64,000 nt of DNA from Hypomesus transpacificus (Eukaryota; Chordata; Actinopteri; Osmeriformes; Osmeridae), in the NCBI RefSeq assembly GCF_021917145.1, contig NC_061073.1, positions 1,266,075 through 1,330,074 on the forward strand, read 5' to 3'. The position numbers were made by a program, and so were the translations under genes. How positions within the stretch are numbered: position 1 is the stretch's first letter; each line of letters starts with the position of its first letter. The notes under the pieces were generated by a model. The model did not search any database. It was not told where the DNA came from and saw only the letters and a list, made by a program, of their open reading frames with translations. Positions 15,076 to 28,078 of this stretch are shown here, piece after piece.

Positions 15076-15395
15076 AGGCGGCTCTGATGGAAGGGGAAAG
15101 AGCATAGGACCTGGTTTGAGGCCAGCAGAGGGAGGTCACCTCGAGGGTTTGTGATCACAAACCTGTAGGACACACAACTGTTACCTTCACAGAACACCTC
15201 ATCACCTGCAGCTCCACCTCATCATGCTCCTGCTGGTCCATCCTCTATGACTGCAGTCTGGGTCATCTCTATTGTGTTCTGTTGTGTTTCACTGTGTTCT
15301 GGAGGAGGGGGGGAGGGGTGAGAGGTGCAGTACCAAGGTCCGCCAGCAGAGGGACGGACTGTCCGGTCGTCTTTTGGTGTGGTGGGTGGAGTCAG

Positions 15396-15708
15396 GGCCT
15401 CTGTGTGAGGGCTGAGGGCCTCTGTCTGCGGGCCTCTGTCTGTGGGCTGAGGGCCTCTGTCTGAGGGCCTCTGTCTGTGGGCTGAGGGCCTCTGTCTGTG
15501 GGCTGAGGGCCTCTATCTGCGGGCCTGTGTCTGTGGGCTGAGGGCCTCTGTCTAAGGGCCTCTGTCTGAGGGCCTCTGTCTGAGGGCTGAGGGCCTCTGT
15601 CTGCGGCCCTCTGTCTGAGGGCTGAGGGCCTCTGTCTGAGGGCCTCTGTCTGTGGGCTGAGGGCCTCTGTCTGCGGGCCTCTGTCTGTGGGCTGAGGGCC
15701 TCTGTCAA
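15396..15708 (+). repeat. minisatellite, GGCCTCTGTCTG-based
   Basis: Alternating units GGGCCTCTGTCTGAG and GGGCCTCTGTCTGTGGGCTGA repeat for about 310 bp with small changes. Open frames on both strands come from the repeat. It lies beyond the inferred 3' end of csnk1g1. Confidence 0.9.
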
Positions 15709-15870
15709 ATTTTAAAGTTTGTCCACTAGCTTTTAAAATAATAGGAATCTTTTCACTGACTACAATATAGTTATGAGAATCACAGAGAACTTACTAATAA
15801 ACACATTTCTGTTGAGCATGTCTATCCATTAGGAAAAGAGAGGCAGGGACAAAAGAAAATGTTGTGGGTG

Positions 15871-18582
15871 TTTATTGTAAAAAAAAAAAGTTCAGTGCTC
15901 TTTTGTGTGTAGTACAATTGTATGGTATTGTGACATGTTCTGCTAATTTGAAAATTTGGCATTTAAAACAGATATGGAAAAAGGTTTTTCCTGTAGCTTT
16001 AAATTAAACTCATAAAACAAGAACACTTAACAACTGCAGCCCTTGGTCAGGTTGGGTAGGTCCAAATACACTTAAAATTTGCATTCACATTTCATCACAA
16101 TAATATTCATAATACATTTTAAATACTACATTACTATTTTTCATAGCTTTAAAGGAAACCATTAACAGCCATTAACAGGAGACAATGTTTCCCTACGTTT
16201 TGAGGAGGAAAGAAGTCAATTTTTTTTATTGACTTTCTCTGAAAAACATGTAATTTTTTGTGACCTTGCCTTGGGATTGTCTTGTGTATTTGTATTTGGC
16301 TGTCCATGGACTGCCCTCTACCCGATTCATCATATATCAAAGAGTACTCAAGGAACTTAAGTGGGAGAGGAAAATAGGGTAGGACAACCAATATGCAAGT
16401 GACCAAACCTTGATCAATTTAATCATACATTTGGATTTTGGGAATAACAGTCCAACTGGAATAAAAGATGTAAATCAAATACATTTACCAAAAGTTAAAA
16501 AGTGTCATAAGGGAAAAGGCTGCTCATCAAAAAAAGAAAAAGAAAAAAAAAAAGAAGCAAAACTGGTTTGAAACGTACAAATATAAGACGCCAAAAAAGG
16601 CAGCTTCCGTACTCACTAGGGTGCTTCACTCGATGAAGTGTTATAAATCTGCAGTTTACGCCAAATAACATTTAATATGATATAATGTTGGACATCGAAA
16701 CACATTCACAAGAACCTTGGTTTAGGGTTCGAACATCTACAGTGGAGTTATGCAATTTCAAATATACAATGAAATTGAAAAAAAGAAAAAAAAACCCTCT
16801 TTATGTTCTGTTTTTCCGTCCATTGTTAACATAAGGGAAGAAAACACTGATCATATTATCCATGGTAGCAATAAATTGACAGGAATTATAAACACTTTCA
16901 CAGTAGGAGCAGAAGAAGTGAACCGACCTCTCACTTCTTTCACCCACCAAAATGCAAGGTTTTTGATAAAAAAAAGGCTAAAATACAGTACATCATACAT
17001 TTCTGGTTCACATTTAATACACAAAATGAATTCAAACAACATATACTTGGTAGGAGTAAACACTGGTGCTTAGCAAGACATCATCTTTGCCACGTTTAGC
17101 ATTTTATAACCATAACATTCGTAATAGAAGAGGGCACGGCACCTGCAGCCGAGGAATAACAACAAGCACATCTGGAGATCCAGAAAAACATTGTCTCCAT
17201 ATTCGAATCAGTATTAGTAGAAACCAACAGTGAGAATAGCATGGAATGTGATCATTTCCACAAGTATTCAATGACCTCAGTATATCCCAAGTGTTTGGAC
17301 GCATGAAAGACTGGACCCACTTCCAGCTTTTTGTGCCCGTCTATTAAGTTATTTTCTTAAAACTGGTCAAGGAGGCAAATAAATTCAGCCAAGACAATAT
17401 GGTCTTAGTAGCGGACATACCCTACGAAGTAAGGATTGAGGTCAACAGTGTCTGTGACAGGCCATTAGAGCAGTGAGGGAGCGTCATGGTAACAGACTTG
17501 TCCTTTTCATGGCTGGTGTCTCAATGCAGTGCACAGGCACCTGTCCTGAAAGGCGCTTTAGACAGGCGGTCTGATTAAGGCATCACATGGTCAGGCCAGA
17601 AGAGCAAGCAGTGACATGTCAATGATAAACTGCACTCAGCAAAACTAAGTCTACTTTCTTTGTCCCAGATCCTGTACACTTACAAGACAGACAAACAGGC
17701 TGGTGGTAGAACGGGCCTCCAGAGTTAATATCTGGGCCGACTTAAAACGTTCTACTGATTAGTGTTTTGGAGACGATAAAGCAAAGCGTATACAAGTTCA
17801 ACATTGCGGATCAACTTCATTCTGCAACCCCAAACTGACAGACACAAACAAAGCAGTAGAAATTTGGAGACAAGGAGATGAAGCATGTTAACATCTGACA
17901 TGAAGGGTTACATCATTCAGAAGAGAAAAGTACAATGGAGCTCCTAATCAAAGCCATGGTAATATATTGCACCAAAACTGTACAGAGGTTTAATGCCTGA
18001 ACATCAATGGCTATGAGGGGTGCATGGATTATAATAAATAAGCCTCCCCATACCAGTCCATCCATATATACATTATGTACAAACATGAATATGTATCAAT
18101 AGGAAACACACAAACCCATAAAATAAGTCTTAAATTCAGTTGTTATTTGCATGGTTTAAGAGAGGAGAAATAGAGAAACAGAGAATGATTCATACAGAGA
18201 AAGAAAACAGAGACAAATGAGTCCAAAAGACTAAACTGTCTCTCAGTCAAAGACAAGATTAAGAGCAACAGGCTACTGGATAGATTTCCAGTTTAGAAAA
18301 AAGTTAAAGAGAAACACAAAAAAGGTGATGTACAGAAAATAAGTGTGCCTGCATTTGAGCCTCTTGTAATTTTTTACAAGGCCAAATGTCAAAAGAAAGA
18401 CAGGTGAAGCAGAAAAAAATAGAGGACTTAAGGGTTAGGTCTGTCTAATATTCTGTCTGAATAATTCCATTCAGTGGGCCCAGAACCATTAAGTAAGTAT
18501 CCCACTTTTCTTGTTTAGTGAATATTTCTCCCCTCCCATCCTAAAGGAGGGCATTTCTTCGTGAGGACACAGCGTGAGGAGC
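15871..18582 (-). other. candidate long 3' UTR of csnk1g1
   Basis: About 2.7 kb of AT-rich sequence after the csnk1g1 stop, without any other gene or recognised mobile element. AATAAA on the minus strand at 15871-15876 is a possible distal polyadenylation signal, directly followed by a T-run on that strand. CK1 gamma mRNAs generally have long 3' UTRs. The extent is an inference; earlier signals may be used. Confidence 0.4.
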
Positions 18583-21500
18583 TCATCTGTGCCTTGGAGA
18601 GCTCTTCTTTCGTTTTCGCTTGAAGAAACAACAGCACCTGTGGACCGAGATGAAGATATTTTCCAGGTGAACTTAACATACCATGTTTCACCGAAGAAAA
18701 CCTCATGCTATCCTGACAATGCATATTCAAACTTGTTGCATGTAATAAAACAAACAAAAAAAGTTAAATAAATAAAGTACAGAGAATGACACCGAGTGTG
18801 TGGAAGTGGGGAACAAGGAGTCACAGTGGCGTTGTCATAGCGTATGTGCAAGGCCATGTTCTTTCCAGTTCCTAGCCAAGAAAGGCCATGAAGAGAGAAC
18901 TCACCACAGGTTGAGCATTTTCACACAGCTACAGAGAGAATGAGAAGAGACAGATTAATACTAGTACATAGAGAAACACACACACACACACACAATACTG
19001 AAGCAGTCACTCTTGGCGGAGAGTATCTTCTGGAGCTGCTTGCCAGGCAGCTCCAGTTTTTTGTTCTAAAACTGGATTATAAACTGCATCGAAATATAAG
19101 CCGTACAACCACAAAAAAAAAAAAGTAAAATCGAGGTACAGGCCGCGGCTTTATTTCCAAATAATACGGTACGTGTGACGCTACTCCTTCACGGGTTAAA
19201 TAGCATTCACGAAAAAGTGTTATAAGCCGCACCGAGATATAAGCCGCACCACCACAATAATTATTTTTTATTGGGGTATAAACCGCGGCTTTATTTTGGA
19301 AAAATACAGTACTCAATATAATGAAATTCAAAAAAAATTATAGAATGGGTAAAAAAAAATGTAAAATAAAGAAGTCAATACATACTTGGCCTCATCCACG
19401 ACCTCCACCTCAGCCTGCGTCGTGATTGGTGCATTTGAGGGTACCGCCAGTGGATCGTCCGTATTTAGCTCCCCATTGGTGGAGCTGACCACCTGAAGCA
19501 TTTGGAGGGAAGGTTCACAGAAAGGTATTGAATCAGTTACAATCAATCATGCTTTATTGAGGACCATGTCCCAGTGGACAAAAATTGTGAATGTTTGTAA
19601 AGTGACATAACTGTTGTAATCACCACATAGCCTAAGTAGTGCTTCAGGTCATGACAGCTGATTTCACATCACACCATTATGACAAAGGGCAGCTTACATT
19701 TTACGATATGCTGTTTTGTCTAGCAAACTCTTATCCACTTTTATGACAATGTCAAGTTTACCATGTAGCCTACCTACAAGTCTCCTGCGTTGTGTCTGAA
19801 AGCAACAGTGTGGCCTTGACCCCTTTTTGCTTTTCCTGACATACCGTATTTCTTCAATTAAACGCCGCAACCAAAAAATAGGTAGCTGATTTCGCCACTC
19901 GCGAATTCGCCTTTCATCAACCCCAAGTTCGCGTGCTACAGATCTGTTGCTGCTGCGAGTGCTTTCGGCAGCTTTCTGTTTGAAAGCTAGTGTAAGAACG
20001 TTTCATTTAAGACAGTTAAAGTAGGCTATTACCCACGCACATCTAATTGATAGCCAATGAGAAAGGGAGTTGCCGCACTCATAGAAAAGGAGGTCGCACT
20101 TGTACTCCCGACTAAAGGCGCAGCTTCAATTTTACACAAGGCTTTGTGTTTGACTTCCTTGTCTATTCTTTGTTTATCTATGGCCGCACTGCAGCTACAA
20201 TTCACTAAATCTCTTTTACTAATTAAAAACCACCCCCGAATAAACGTTTAATCGAAGAAATACGGTATACTCATTTATTTCCAGTCATATACCTGTGGCC
20301 TCATTAATCTGGCTCATTAGCTTCACCTTAAAAGGACAGGCACTCGGGGTCATGTGTGTGGAAGGTATCTATATTCTAAGGAATCAGAGAAAGATGAGGG
20401 GGAGTGCCTTAACTAATTTACGACGTTGATCAAACTAAAAAAGAGAAGCTGCAGCTAAGTGCAACTAGTAACTATAAAGTTACATTTTTACATTACACTG
20501 AGGGCACATTTGTTTACTCAGGTGGATGAAACGGGGCATCGCTGTAGAGTAGTTCTACCAGTGAAATGTTGCTGTACCTGCACCGAGCCCCCAGGCCTGT
20601 CTGCAGCCAGGTGGGAGCTTAGGTAGGAGGAGTTGGTCTTTCTGTGGGGATGTGCATCCCACGCACCCCTGCCATCTGAAGCGGCTGTCTGGTGGGTGAT
20701 TGGTGGGTTGGATAGGCAGTGGGAGGACAGTGAGTGAACATTGAATGGAGGGAGGTAATGCAGAAAAACACAATCTGAGGTAAATGACATGGTATAGCAA
20801 TGGCTAAGAAATCATACGGTGAAGATTGCAGTATTTCGATGTAACGATTTAAGCTATAAAAAATTAAAAGCCATCTGAATTGTAATACTTTGTAAAGAAC
20901 TGCATGTTGCATAGCTGTTATGCCTTGTTTCTTAAACCTGATGGAATTGACCTATGCTACCCCTGTGTACCTGGTTCCGTAGAGGTTGCTGCATGGCTCG
21001 TTCTCTATTGGCATGGCTCTCTCTCGTGATGGCAGATGCTCCTGAGTCGACATGAGCAGACCCTACTGGTGTAGGCTGCAAAAAAGAGACAAGCTAAATT
21101 CTCAAAGAAATAAAGCCAGGTTTACACATATTTTAGGTATAGATGCATACAGGCTAAGTAAACAACAATATGGCAATTGTTAATTGCGCACCAATTCTAA
21201 CGAGTGAGCAAATTACTTACAATCTGCTTGCCGACCCAGTCATATGTGTAGTCGAAGGTGTATCCTTTTCTCTCAAACAACTCGGAGAAAAGCGTCCTTA
21301 GATACTCGTAATCAGGCTTTTCGAAGAAGTCCAGTCTTCGGACATAGCGCAGATACGTAGCCATCTCCTCTACGGAATATAAATACAAATGTGTCTTTTG
21401 GCCACATAAAAAGAGGCTTTGTCTAGTCACATTTTAAACCTACAACAAGATTGAATGGTGAAATGAATTTGCTGTACTTTTTGAAAATAGGAACATATCT

Positions 21501-23988
21501 ATAGTTTTTTTGTTATCTTATTATGTTATATCTTAATGTTAAACCAAAACATTTCAAAGAACCAACAAGGTTTTTTTGTAAACATCACAAACAGGTGTTA
21601 GTTTCAGGGACATGGAAGAATGCTGCAGATACCTGGGAAGTTATCACAAAGGACTTCGATGGGAGTGTTGCGTTTGGTGTCTCCAATCTTTTGGTATCGT
21701 TCCTTCAGGGTGTCAGCCTGCAAGAAAGTACAGGGTTCAATGTTTACTTTAACTTCTCACTGTTGTGAAAGTGTACTGGCCTAAACTAGGTGATATTAAA
21801 AACAATTTGATGTGTGGCCCACTATGTCCCTACGTTTGAAACGTATTTGTTTGAAACAAATTATTCATGCTACGGGTTGATTGTGTAACGTCTTAATCAA
21901 AACAAAATGACCACTCCATAGGCCATCCTCCATGTCACCAAGATGCAAACTTTATCCCCTTCTAAGACTATTGGATTTTCTTATCTACCAAAAAACTGGT
22001 GTAATATTTCTCATAATTGTAATTAAAAGTTTATAAATGGGTACCTTGAGTCCTTGCCATGGTAGACTCCCTCGTAGGAAATACATGAACATGTGGCCTA
22101 AGGCTTCCAGGTCATCACGTCGGCTTTGCTCTGAAACAGATCATTTCCTTGAAATTGTGACGAGACCCATCACAGCTGAGAAACAACAAAACTGGTGAGT
22201 GGCAAAAAGAACAGCAGAGTAAGAAAAAGCACAGCAAAGCAGGTTAGAAGACCTGCAGTTCTACCTTTTCCCAGGTGCGTGTTGATGGACATGTATCGTG
22301 CAGTCCCAGTGAGACTCTTGTGTTCTCTGTAAGGGATATGTTTTTTGGTCTCTGGGTCTATGTACTCCTTTGCCAGGCCAAAGTCAATAATGTGAATAAT
22401 TTGCTCCTTTGTGTTCCCCTGTCGCCCAATTAGGAAGTTTTCAGGCTTCACATCTCTGTAGATTAGATTTTTGGAGTGGACATACTCCATCCGTGAGAGC
22501 TGAAAAGGATCCAAATGGCAGAATGACAAACCAATAGAGTACATTGGCTTACTGATAAAGATTTGCCTTTTTGTTAATTTATGGTCAAAGTTTGACTGAT
22601 CAATTCAAAACTAAAATATTGAGTAGGTGTAAGAAATAGACTTACCAACTGAATGGCTATCATTAAGACAGTCTTTAGAGAAAAGAACCTTTCACACAAG
22701 TCAAAGAGGTCCTCCAGACTAGGCCCCAGCAGCTCCAACACCATGGCATTATATTTACCACAGGGCCCGAAGTAGAAGACCTGGGGAAGTCCCTCTGCTG
22801 AAAGGGGAGGAATAACAGTTGTGCAAGGACCCCAGAAGTAATATGTAAATGAGTGATTTGTATGAAAATGGAGTTCAAGTAACAGATTGGAATTTGTGGC
22901 CCTGCTCCTCTCAACAGTTTCCTGGTGTTCTATTCAAAGTCATTAAAAAATGCAGACCCTGGTCCCATGCAAGATGGATATTTGTATACACAAGATAATT
23001 TGTATTTATTTTTTTGTGTCTAACTTGCCAAGAGTGACAATCCCATTCTTCACCTTACCGGCCCACTCAAACATGATTATGATATTTGTAGGATATATCA
23101 TAAATTTTTTGCATTACAATAGTGTATACAATGTAGTGTAGTAGTTCATATAATTTGAGGATAAATAAATGATTTGCTTTGACAGAAAGGAATAGATACT
23201 GTTTGTAGATGTACCCTGTCAGAGAGAGTGGATTTATGAGAGTTTAAGTGTGGAGGTCAGTGGAGGTCTTACCTGTACTGCCCAATGTTTTGTAGAACCG
23301 GTACTCCAGATGCAGTTGTGGTGCCCTTGACTTTATTGGTTCCTGGAGTAGAGAGGGTCAGTTCAAGTGGGTCTTGTCACTATCAATAACCTATTTATAT
23401 TATTATAAATCAATACAACTGAACATAAATGTTAACTATTTCTGGACATCAAGAGATAAATATTATAGTCAATACTGACTCATTTGATTTAATTTGGGTA
23501 TACACAAATGTAATGTGGGCCATTATACTTACTAATTTTATTGCAACATATTCATTGGTGTAGAGGTTTTTACCTGGACAAGAGTAAAGTATTTTAAATT
23601 ACAGATTTCAATAATAAGAATTTGCCTTGTCTATTGCACATAGATGGATACGATGAGAAGATATTTTCAATACTGAATGGAATATGAAATTATTACATCA
23701 TAAATCAATTAACAACCAAAAACTAATGTTTTCTGTGCTAAATTATGGTTTGTGGAAAGCTTCAAAAGACATATGAATTATCAACACCAATCGTAACTCT
23801 TTCTTACCTAGTTTAAGCTCTCCAAAGTTACCACAGCCTATTTTCTTGCCGACTCTGAAGTTTGGTCCCACCATGAGTACTCCAGAGGAACCTGAAGACC
23901 CAGAGGCACGCGAGTGGCCGCTTCGCCCTTGACCTGCTTTGCTGCTCCGGGCTGGTCGCTCTGCCTCCTTCTCCCGGGCCTGCTCCAT
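18583..23988 (-). CDS. csnk1g1: casein kinase 1 gamma-1
   Basis: Coding exons in order: 23808-23988, 23533-23573, 23273-23342, 22646-22797, 22265-22499, 22045-22130, 21633-21717, 21221-21369, 20971-21075, 20578-20688 (in-frame, probably optional), 19386-19492, 18583-18637. This gives 458 residues, or 421 without the optional exon, close to human CSNK1G1. The Ser/Thr kinase domain runs from about residue 45 to 315. It has the glycine loop [11 protein letters not shown], catalytic [12 protein letters not shown] and the CK1-specific SINTHLGK activation region. The tail has [10 protein letters not shown] and ends [11 protein letters not shown], a basic segment with three cysteines, as in CK1 gamma proteins held at the plasma membrane by palmitoylation. 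The gamma group phosphorylates LRP6 in Wnt signalling. [20 protein letters not shown] favours gamma-1 over its paralogues. The first coding exon extends into 5' UTR to an acceptor near 24132, so upstream exons are non-coding. Confidence 0.95.
18976..18994 (+). repeat. (CA)n microsatellite
   Basis: About nine CA dinucleotides in the last csnk1g1 intron. Confidence 0.9.
19070..19320. repeat. transposon-like repeat with GCGGCTTATA units
   Basis: Read on the minus strand, two related segments begin near TACCGTATTATTTGGAAATAAAGCCGCGG-type and TACTGTATTTTTCC ends, about 115 bp apart. Both are followed by variants of GCGGCTTATA. It looks like a tandemly duplicated piece of a non-autonomous DNA element in the last csnk1g1 intron. 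The start resembles the terminus of the element at 19847-20268. Confidence 0.5.
19847..20268. mobile_element. non-autonomous DNA transposon with TACCGTATTTCTTC termini
   Basis: The left end TACCGTATTTCTTCAATTAA and the right end, which reads on the other strand as TACCGTATTTCTTCGATTAA, form terminal inverted repeats of about 23 bp around 420 bp. There is no transposase. It sits in csnk1g1 between the optional exon and the next coding exon. A short TA-type target site is possible but not decisive, so the superfamily is open. Confidence 0.65.
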
Positions 23989-26900
23989 GGCTAAGGTAGT
24001 GACTTGGTCCCTGGCAGGGTTCAGCAGGTGCTCTATGGGTGGGGGCAAATGGGCCAGGGCACAAGGCTCTGCCCAGCCCTGTCACTGCAACTGCCACATT
24101 TGGGATGGATGGCAAGAGTTCAGACAGGTAACCTAAAAAGAAAGAAAACGAATTTGTCTGCAGTGGAGTTGACTGACATAAACCCTGCACAACCCTAAAT
24201 GGGTATAAAATGAGGACTGGATTTCTCTAAATATCTAAAAATATCCACCCAGCAAAAGACAAATATCTGAAAACATAATTGCTAGATAGTTTCAAAACAC
24301 ACAATTTCACAAAGATTCTGTAAAACAACAATGTTCAAAATACATCCAGTCTATAACAATGTGATACAGATCCCATTGCCTTTTGATGTCAAGCTCTGGA
24401 ACATGATGGCTTTTAAGGCTGATTATTAAAATCAAACATGACCAGCCTACACAGTTACTAACAAGTAAATGATTAGATTGCATTAAAACCATTATAAAAT
24501 GTAATGCATTTTGTTACATCTTTTAAACAGAAATATGACGTATGCGAGGGGATGGGCTGACATTAATTAATGCACACTCTCACAGTTACAAGACCATAAA
24601 CCAACTCAAGAACAAACCAATCTAAGATATACCAAACAGTAAGCTACATTTATAAACTCATGGGAGTCTTCTGAGTATGTGTGATCCTTGACTGCCATGA
24701 CTCATGGTCCCTGAGTCACACCACCCTCACATCACTGCTTCAGAACTTGTGAAATACTTCTTTCCCTGACTTACCATCCCTATTTCCAGGATAGTGTCTG
24801 GTTATGCAAAGCCAAAGATCTACGGCATGGACATGTTTCTCCCTCCACTTCTCTCTTTTCCCATAAGTGTTCAGAATGGCGAGGTCTACTGGAAAGGGTC
24901 CAACTCAGCCACTACAAGAGCACTACAAGAGTCCTCAGCTACTTTTTCCCCCCACCTTCCATCCCCCAAGTCATCTAGAGAAGGTAGAATTCATTTTTCT
25001 CAATTAGTTTTCCTAGGTTTTTCCTGGTATATTCCTTGAGGGTTTTAAGTGCAGTTCAATGAGCATCTGTGAAGCCCGTCTAAACAGCTGCCTGACTTTA
25101 ACCAAAAATAAAAACGGTGAGTAAATGTATCCATGATTAAAGGATGGGGTGAAAACTGAAAATCTCTATTCATCCATTTATAAATCTGAATTCAGAATCA
25201 GAATGGGCTTTATTTCCCATGTAAGTTCACACAAACAAGGAATTTTCTGTGGAAGTACGGTGCATACGATAAACACACAATCTTGTGATTGTGCTGTCTA
25301 TTAACAAGCTCCTTGTCAACACACCGTCAACTCTCATAATTTAGCATGTAACATAGTTCTTGAATGGGCATAAATAGTCTGGTTACAACTGTAATGCAAT
25401 ATATAGCTTTCCAAATAAATGTCTCGATGAACCCCTTCAAATCAATGATTCTGTTATTGTGAGGGGCAATGTCTAAGAAATTAAAATAAAAACCATGTTG
25501 CCATTTAGGAAAGTGTATGGCCACCTGGCGTTTATTTACAAAATGTGCTTAACTTTAAATTAAGCATTTGATGTTTTGTCCTGGACAGTGTGGGCTTTTA
25601 ACGTAAAGAGTGGATACAAAGGATACAACTGGGCCTTTTGTTTGTTTGTTTACAGCTATCCGGTAGGCCTACTCACCTCCTCTAGTTCAGGGACAGAACA
25701 CTATTACAATGCAAAAAGACCTTGATTCAAGTTAATATATTTTGACAAATCGAGTAGTAATGACGAGACGAGACATTCATCGACAAATGGGACGCACCCT
25801 GTACAGAATGTACAGCAAACTGGCCAGAGATTGCGACCAGCAAGTCGTATGTTGAAAAATAGCCAGTTAGTTCATGTTATAGAGCAAATGTAGCCAGTTT
25901 GCTCAAATAATAACCTACGTCCCACCACAATTCCTATGCAAAGGCTGAGCACTGCACCTTTATTTTCTGTAAGCAAACCTACCCAGTGGTTTGGCAGTCT
26001 TGGAGAAATTAAAAGCGTGCTAAGCAAACGTATATGCCATTACCTAGATCAGTTACCAAACTATTTTACCTGGGCTGGATATGGCAACTTGCTAACTAGT
26101 AACAGAGTAAGTGCTGCTACTGAACGTTAACCAGCTTATACAGTAATGGCTACTAGTAGCTCCTAGCTAGCTAGCTAACCAACCAACTTACCCCTCGATT
26201 AATAACGCGTTAGTCGTATAATCCGATCTGTATATAATTTGGTCTACCCGCCCTCAATGAGGTGACTTTTTATACAAGAGCTTTCATGCTACGTTTTCAA
26301 TTTATATCACACGTACAGCCAGGGCTCAGAAATGTCCAACGATGATGGGTGAGCAGGGTGAAGCCAGCCTCAATAAGGAATCTAATTTCCGGTTATTCCT
26401 TGCTAAAAACAAAAAAGTTGAGAGGCAAAAAATGTATTTATTACTTTGTGACCAATTATCTTTATTTTCAAAAATAAATATACAAGTTAATAACATAGGC
26501 CTACTGTTAAGTATAAATCTGAACTCAATCAATACCTGTCAAAGTCTGGGTCCAAATTTTGAAAAAAGAAAGGTGAAAGGAATTAGAATAATAGTAGCCT
26601 AAAGGCTAATAAATGTATACACTTATTGTCTACATGAGTATGGCAGGCGTTAAAATAAAGCCTCCATTTGTACTAACTGTGGTTGACAAGATAGGGGCAT
26701 CTGAATTTTCAATTAATGAGTGGGAAAACTAGTTATTGTAAAAAAAATATATATAGGACAAGAGGGGTGATTAAATCAAATTATGTAACAATATGTGTAG
26801 ACTACTTTTGATATTAGATTATTTGTGTGGTCTTGTAATAATGCCCTAAGGATGTCTGAAAATAAACACTATTAACTGGACTAAATGGCAGGCGACATTC

Positions 26901-27950
26901 CAATAATTTGAACTTTCTTCAAGGTGGACTGGGCATTGAGTGTGGTTGAACTGTTTAGGTGAATAGCCAATGGCCTTAGTTTAATTCTTGTCTCAATTCC
27001 CTCTCGCTCAAAATTCAAACTGCTGGACCCGTCTTTCTGCTTCTGTGTCTCATCAACCCTGCTGGTTTGTCAGGCAGACACGAATCAATTCAAATTGTGC
27101 TATCCTTTACACATTTGGTCAACTGGTGAACTTTGTTCATGGTTTCCGTTCATAACGGGTGGCTCAATGTATTAATTGACCTGATTTCCTCCAGTCTGGA
27201 CATGTTCGTACTGTTATTTTACAGATTGTTTCTAGTAGAAATAAGACATATCTCCTTTTTAAATCATAAATATATTTATATAAATGTCCCTCTTTACGCT
27301 GCTGATAGGCCTACTTGTAATGATAGCTGCGACAAATCGTTAAATTTGAACCAACAGATCCCTCCTCAAGTCTACAAGTTTTAAGTTTTGGCATGTTTCA
27401 GGCTATGCTCTTAATTTGAAGTCAAATTCTCAAAACCGGAATTGCTACTGAGGACTATCGTGGCAAGTTTCACGCGGACACTGCAGGAAATGGTGACCCA
27501 ACACCATTATTTCCGGGTAAATTGCTAGGATACATCAAACATATCCTGGAAATATCAACATTCAACATTGCTCCTCCTACTGAGGTAGGGTAAAAAGATA
27601 CTAGGAGTTTACTCAGAAGTTCACCAGTCAATCGGATTATATATTTTTTTTACATTTTCGGAAACTTTTCAAAAATAAATGTTTCCTAATGTCGTAATTT
27701 TTATAATTTACAGCATATTAATGAAATACTACAATGCATATTAAGATACTTTGCTATAACTTTATTTGTAAAATTCTGTTAGCTTTTTTTTCTTTCTTTT
27801 ATGACAAAAAAAGAATCCGTCAATATTATGTGACTTTAGATTAATCAAGATGAGGCTACAATAATACAATTAAACTACAAGTAAATACAATTTTAATCAG
27901 GGAAATGTTTTAATAGTAACCACCAACACACCAAAAAAAATCGTTCTTGA
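23989..27950. other. csnk1g1 5' region and intergenic space to pclaf
   Basis: This should contain the non-coding first exon(s) and promoter of csnk1g1. The first coding exon continues as 5' UTR to about 24132. A good minus-strand donor (GAGGAG followed by GTGAGTAGG) lies near 25672 and could end an upstream UTR exon. No other gene was found. A short dispersed repeat is annotated at 25192-25300. Confidence 0.45.
25192..25300 (+). repeat. dispersed teleost repeat (TCAGAATCAG family), copy 1
   Basis: TCAGAATCAGAATGGGCTTT followed by ATTTCCCATGTAAG and CACAAACAAGGAATTTTCT matches the segments at 29070-29150 and 63101-63190 in order and spacing. A short interspersed repeat; its parent element is not known to me. 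Confidence 0.6.
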
Positions 27951-27956
27951 CGTGTT

Positions 27957-27996
27957 GACGTCTCCCACCATGACGTGCCTTAAATCCAGGCGGGAA
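27957..27996 (+). promoter_or_regulatory. pclaf proximal promoter: ACGT motifs and E2F-like site
   Basis: GGCGGGAA at 27989-27996, about 83 bp before the pclaf ATG, matches an E2F site. TGACGTCT near 27957 and TGACGTGC at 27971 are CRE-like. PCLAF is a proliferation gene under E2F/DREAM control in mammals, so the E2F match makes sense. Function here is inferred. Confidence 0.45.
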
Positions 27997-28078
27997 CCTT
28001 AGCAAGTCTCATTGAAGACGTCCTGTGTGGGAAGGTTTTCTGATTGTTGTGATTGTTTTAACAGTAAATCTAACAAAC

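Noticed and set aside
14758-15087. Gly/Ser/Ala-rich open frame of about 109 codons
   Set aside because: It is generated by an 18-bp minisatellite whose unit length is divisible by three. No splice sites, domain or start context support a protein.
15289-15708. Proline/glutamine-rich open frame on the minus strand
   Set aside because: A product of the GGCCTCTGTCTG tandem repeat read in one frame.
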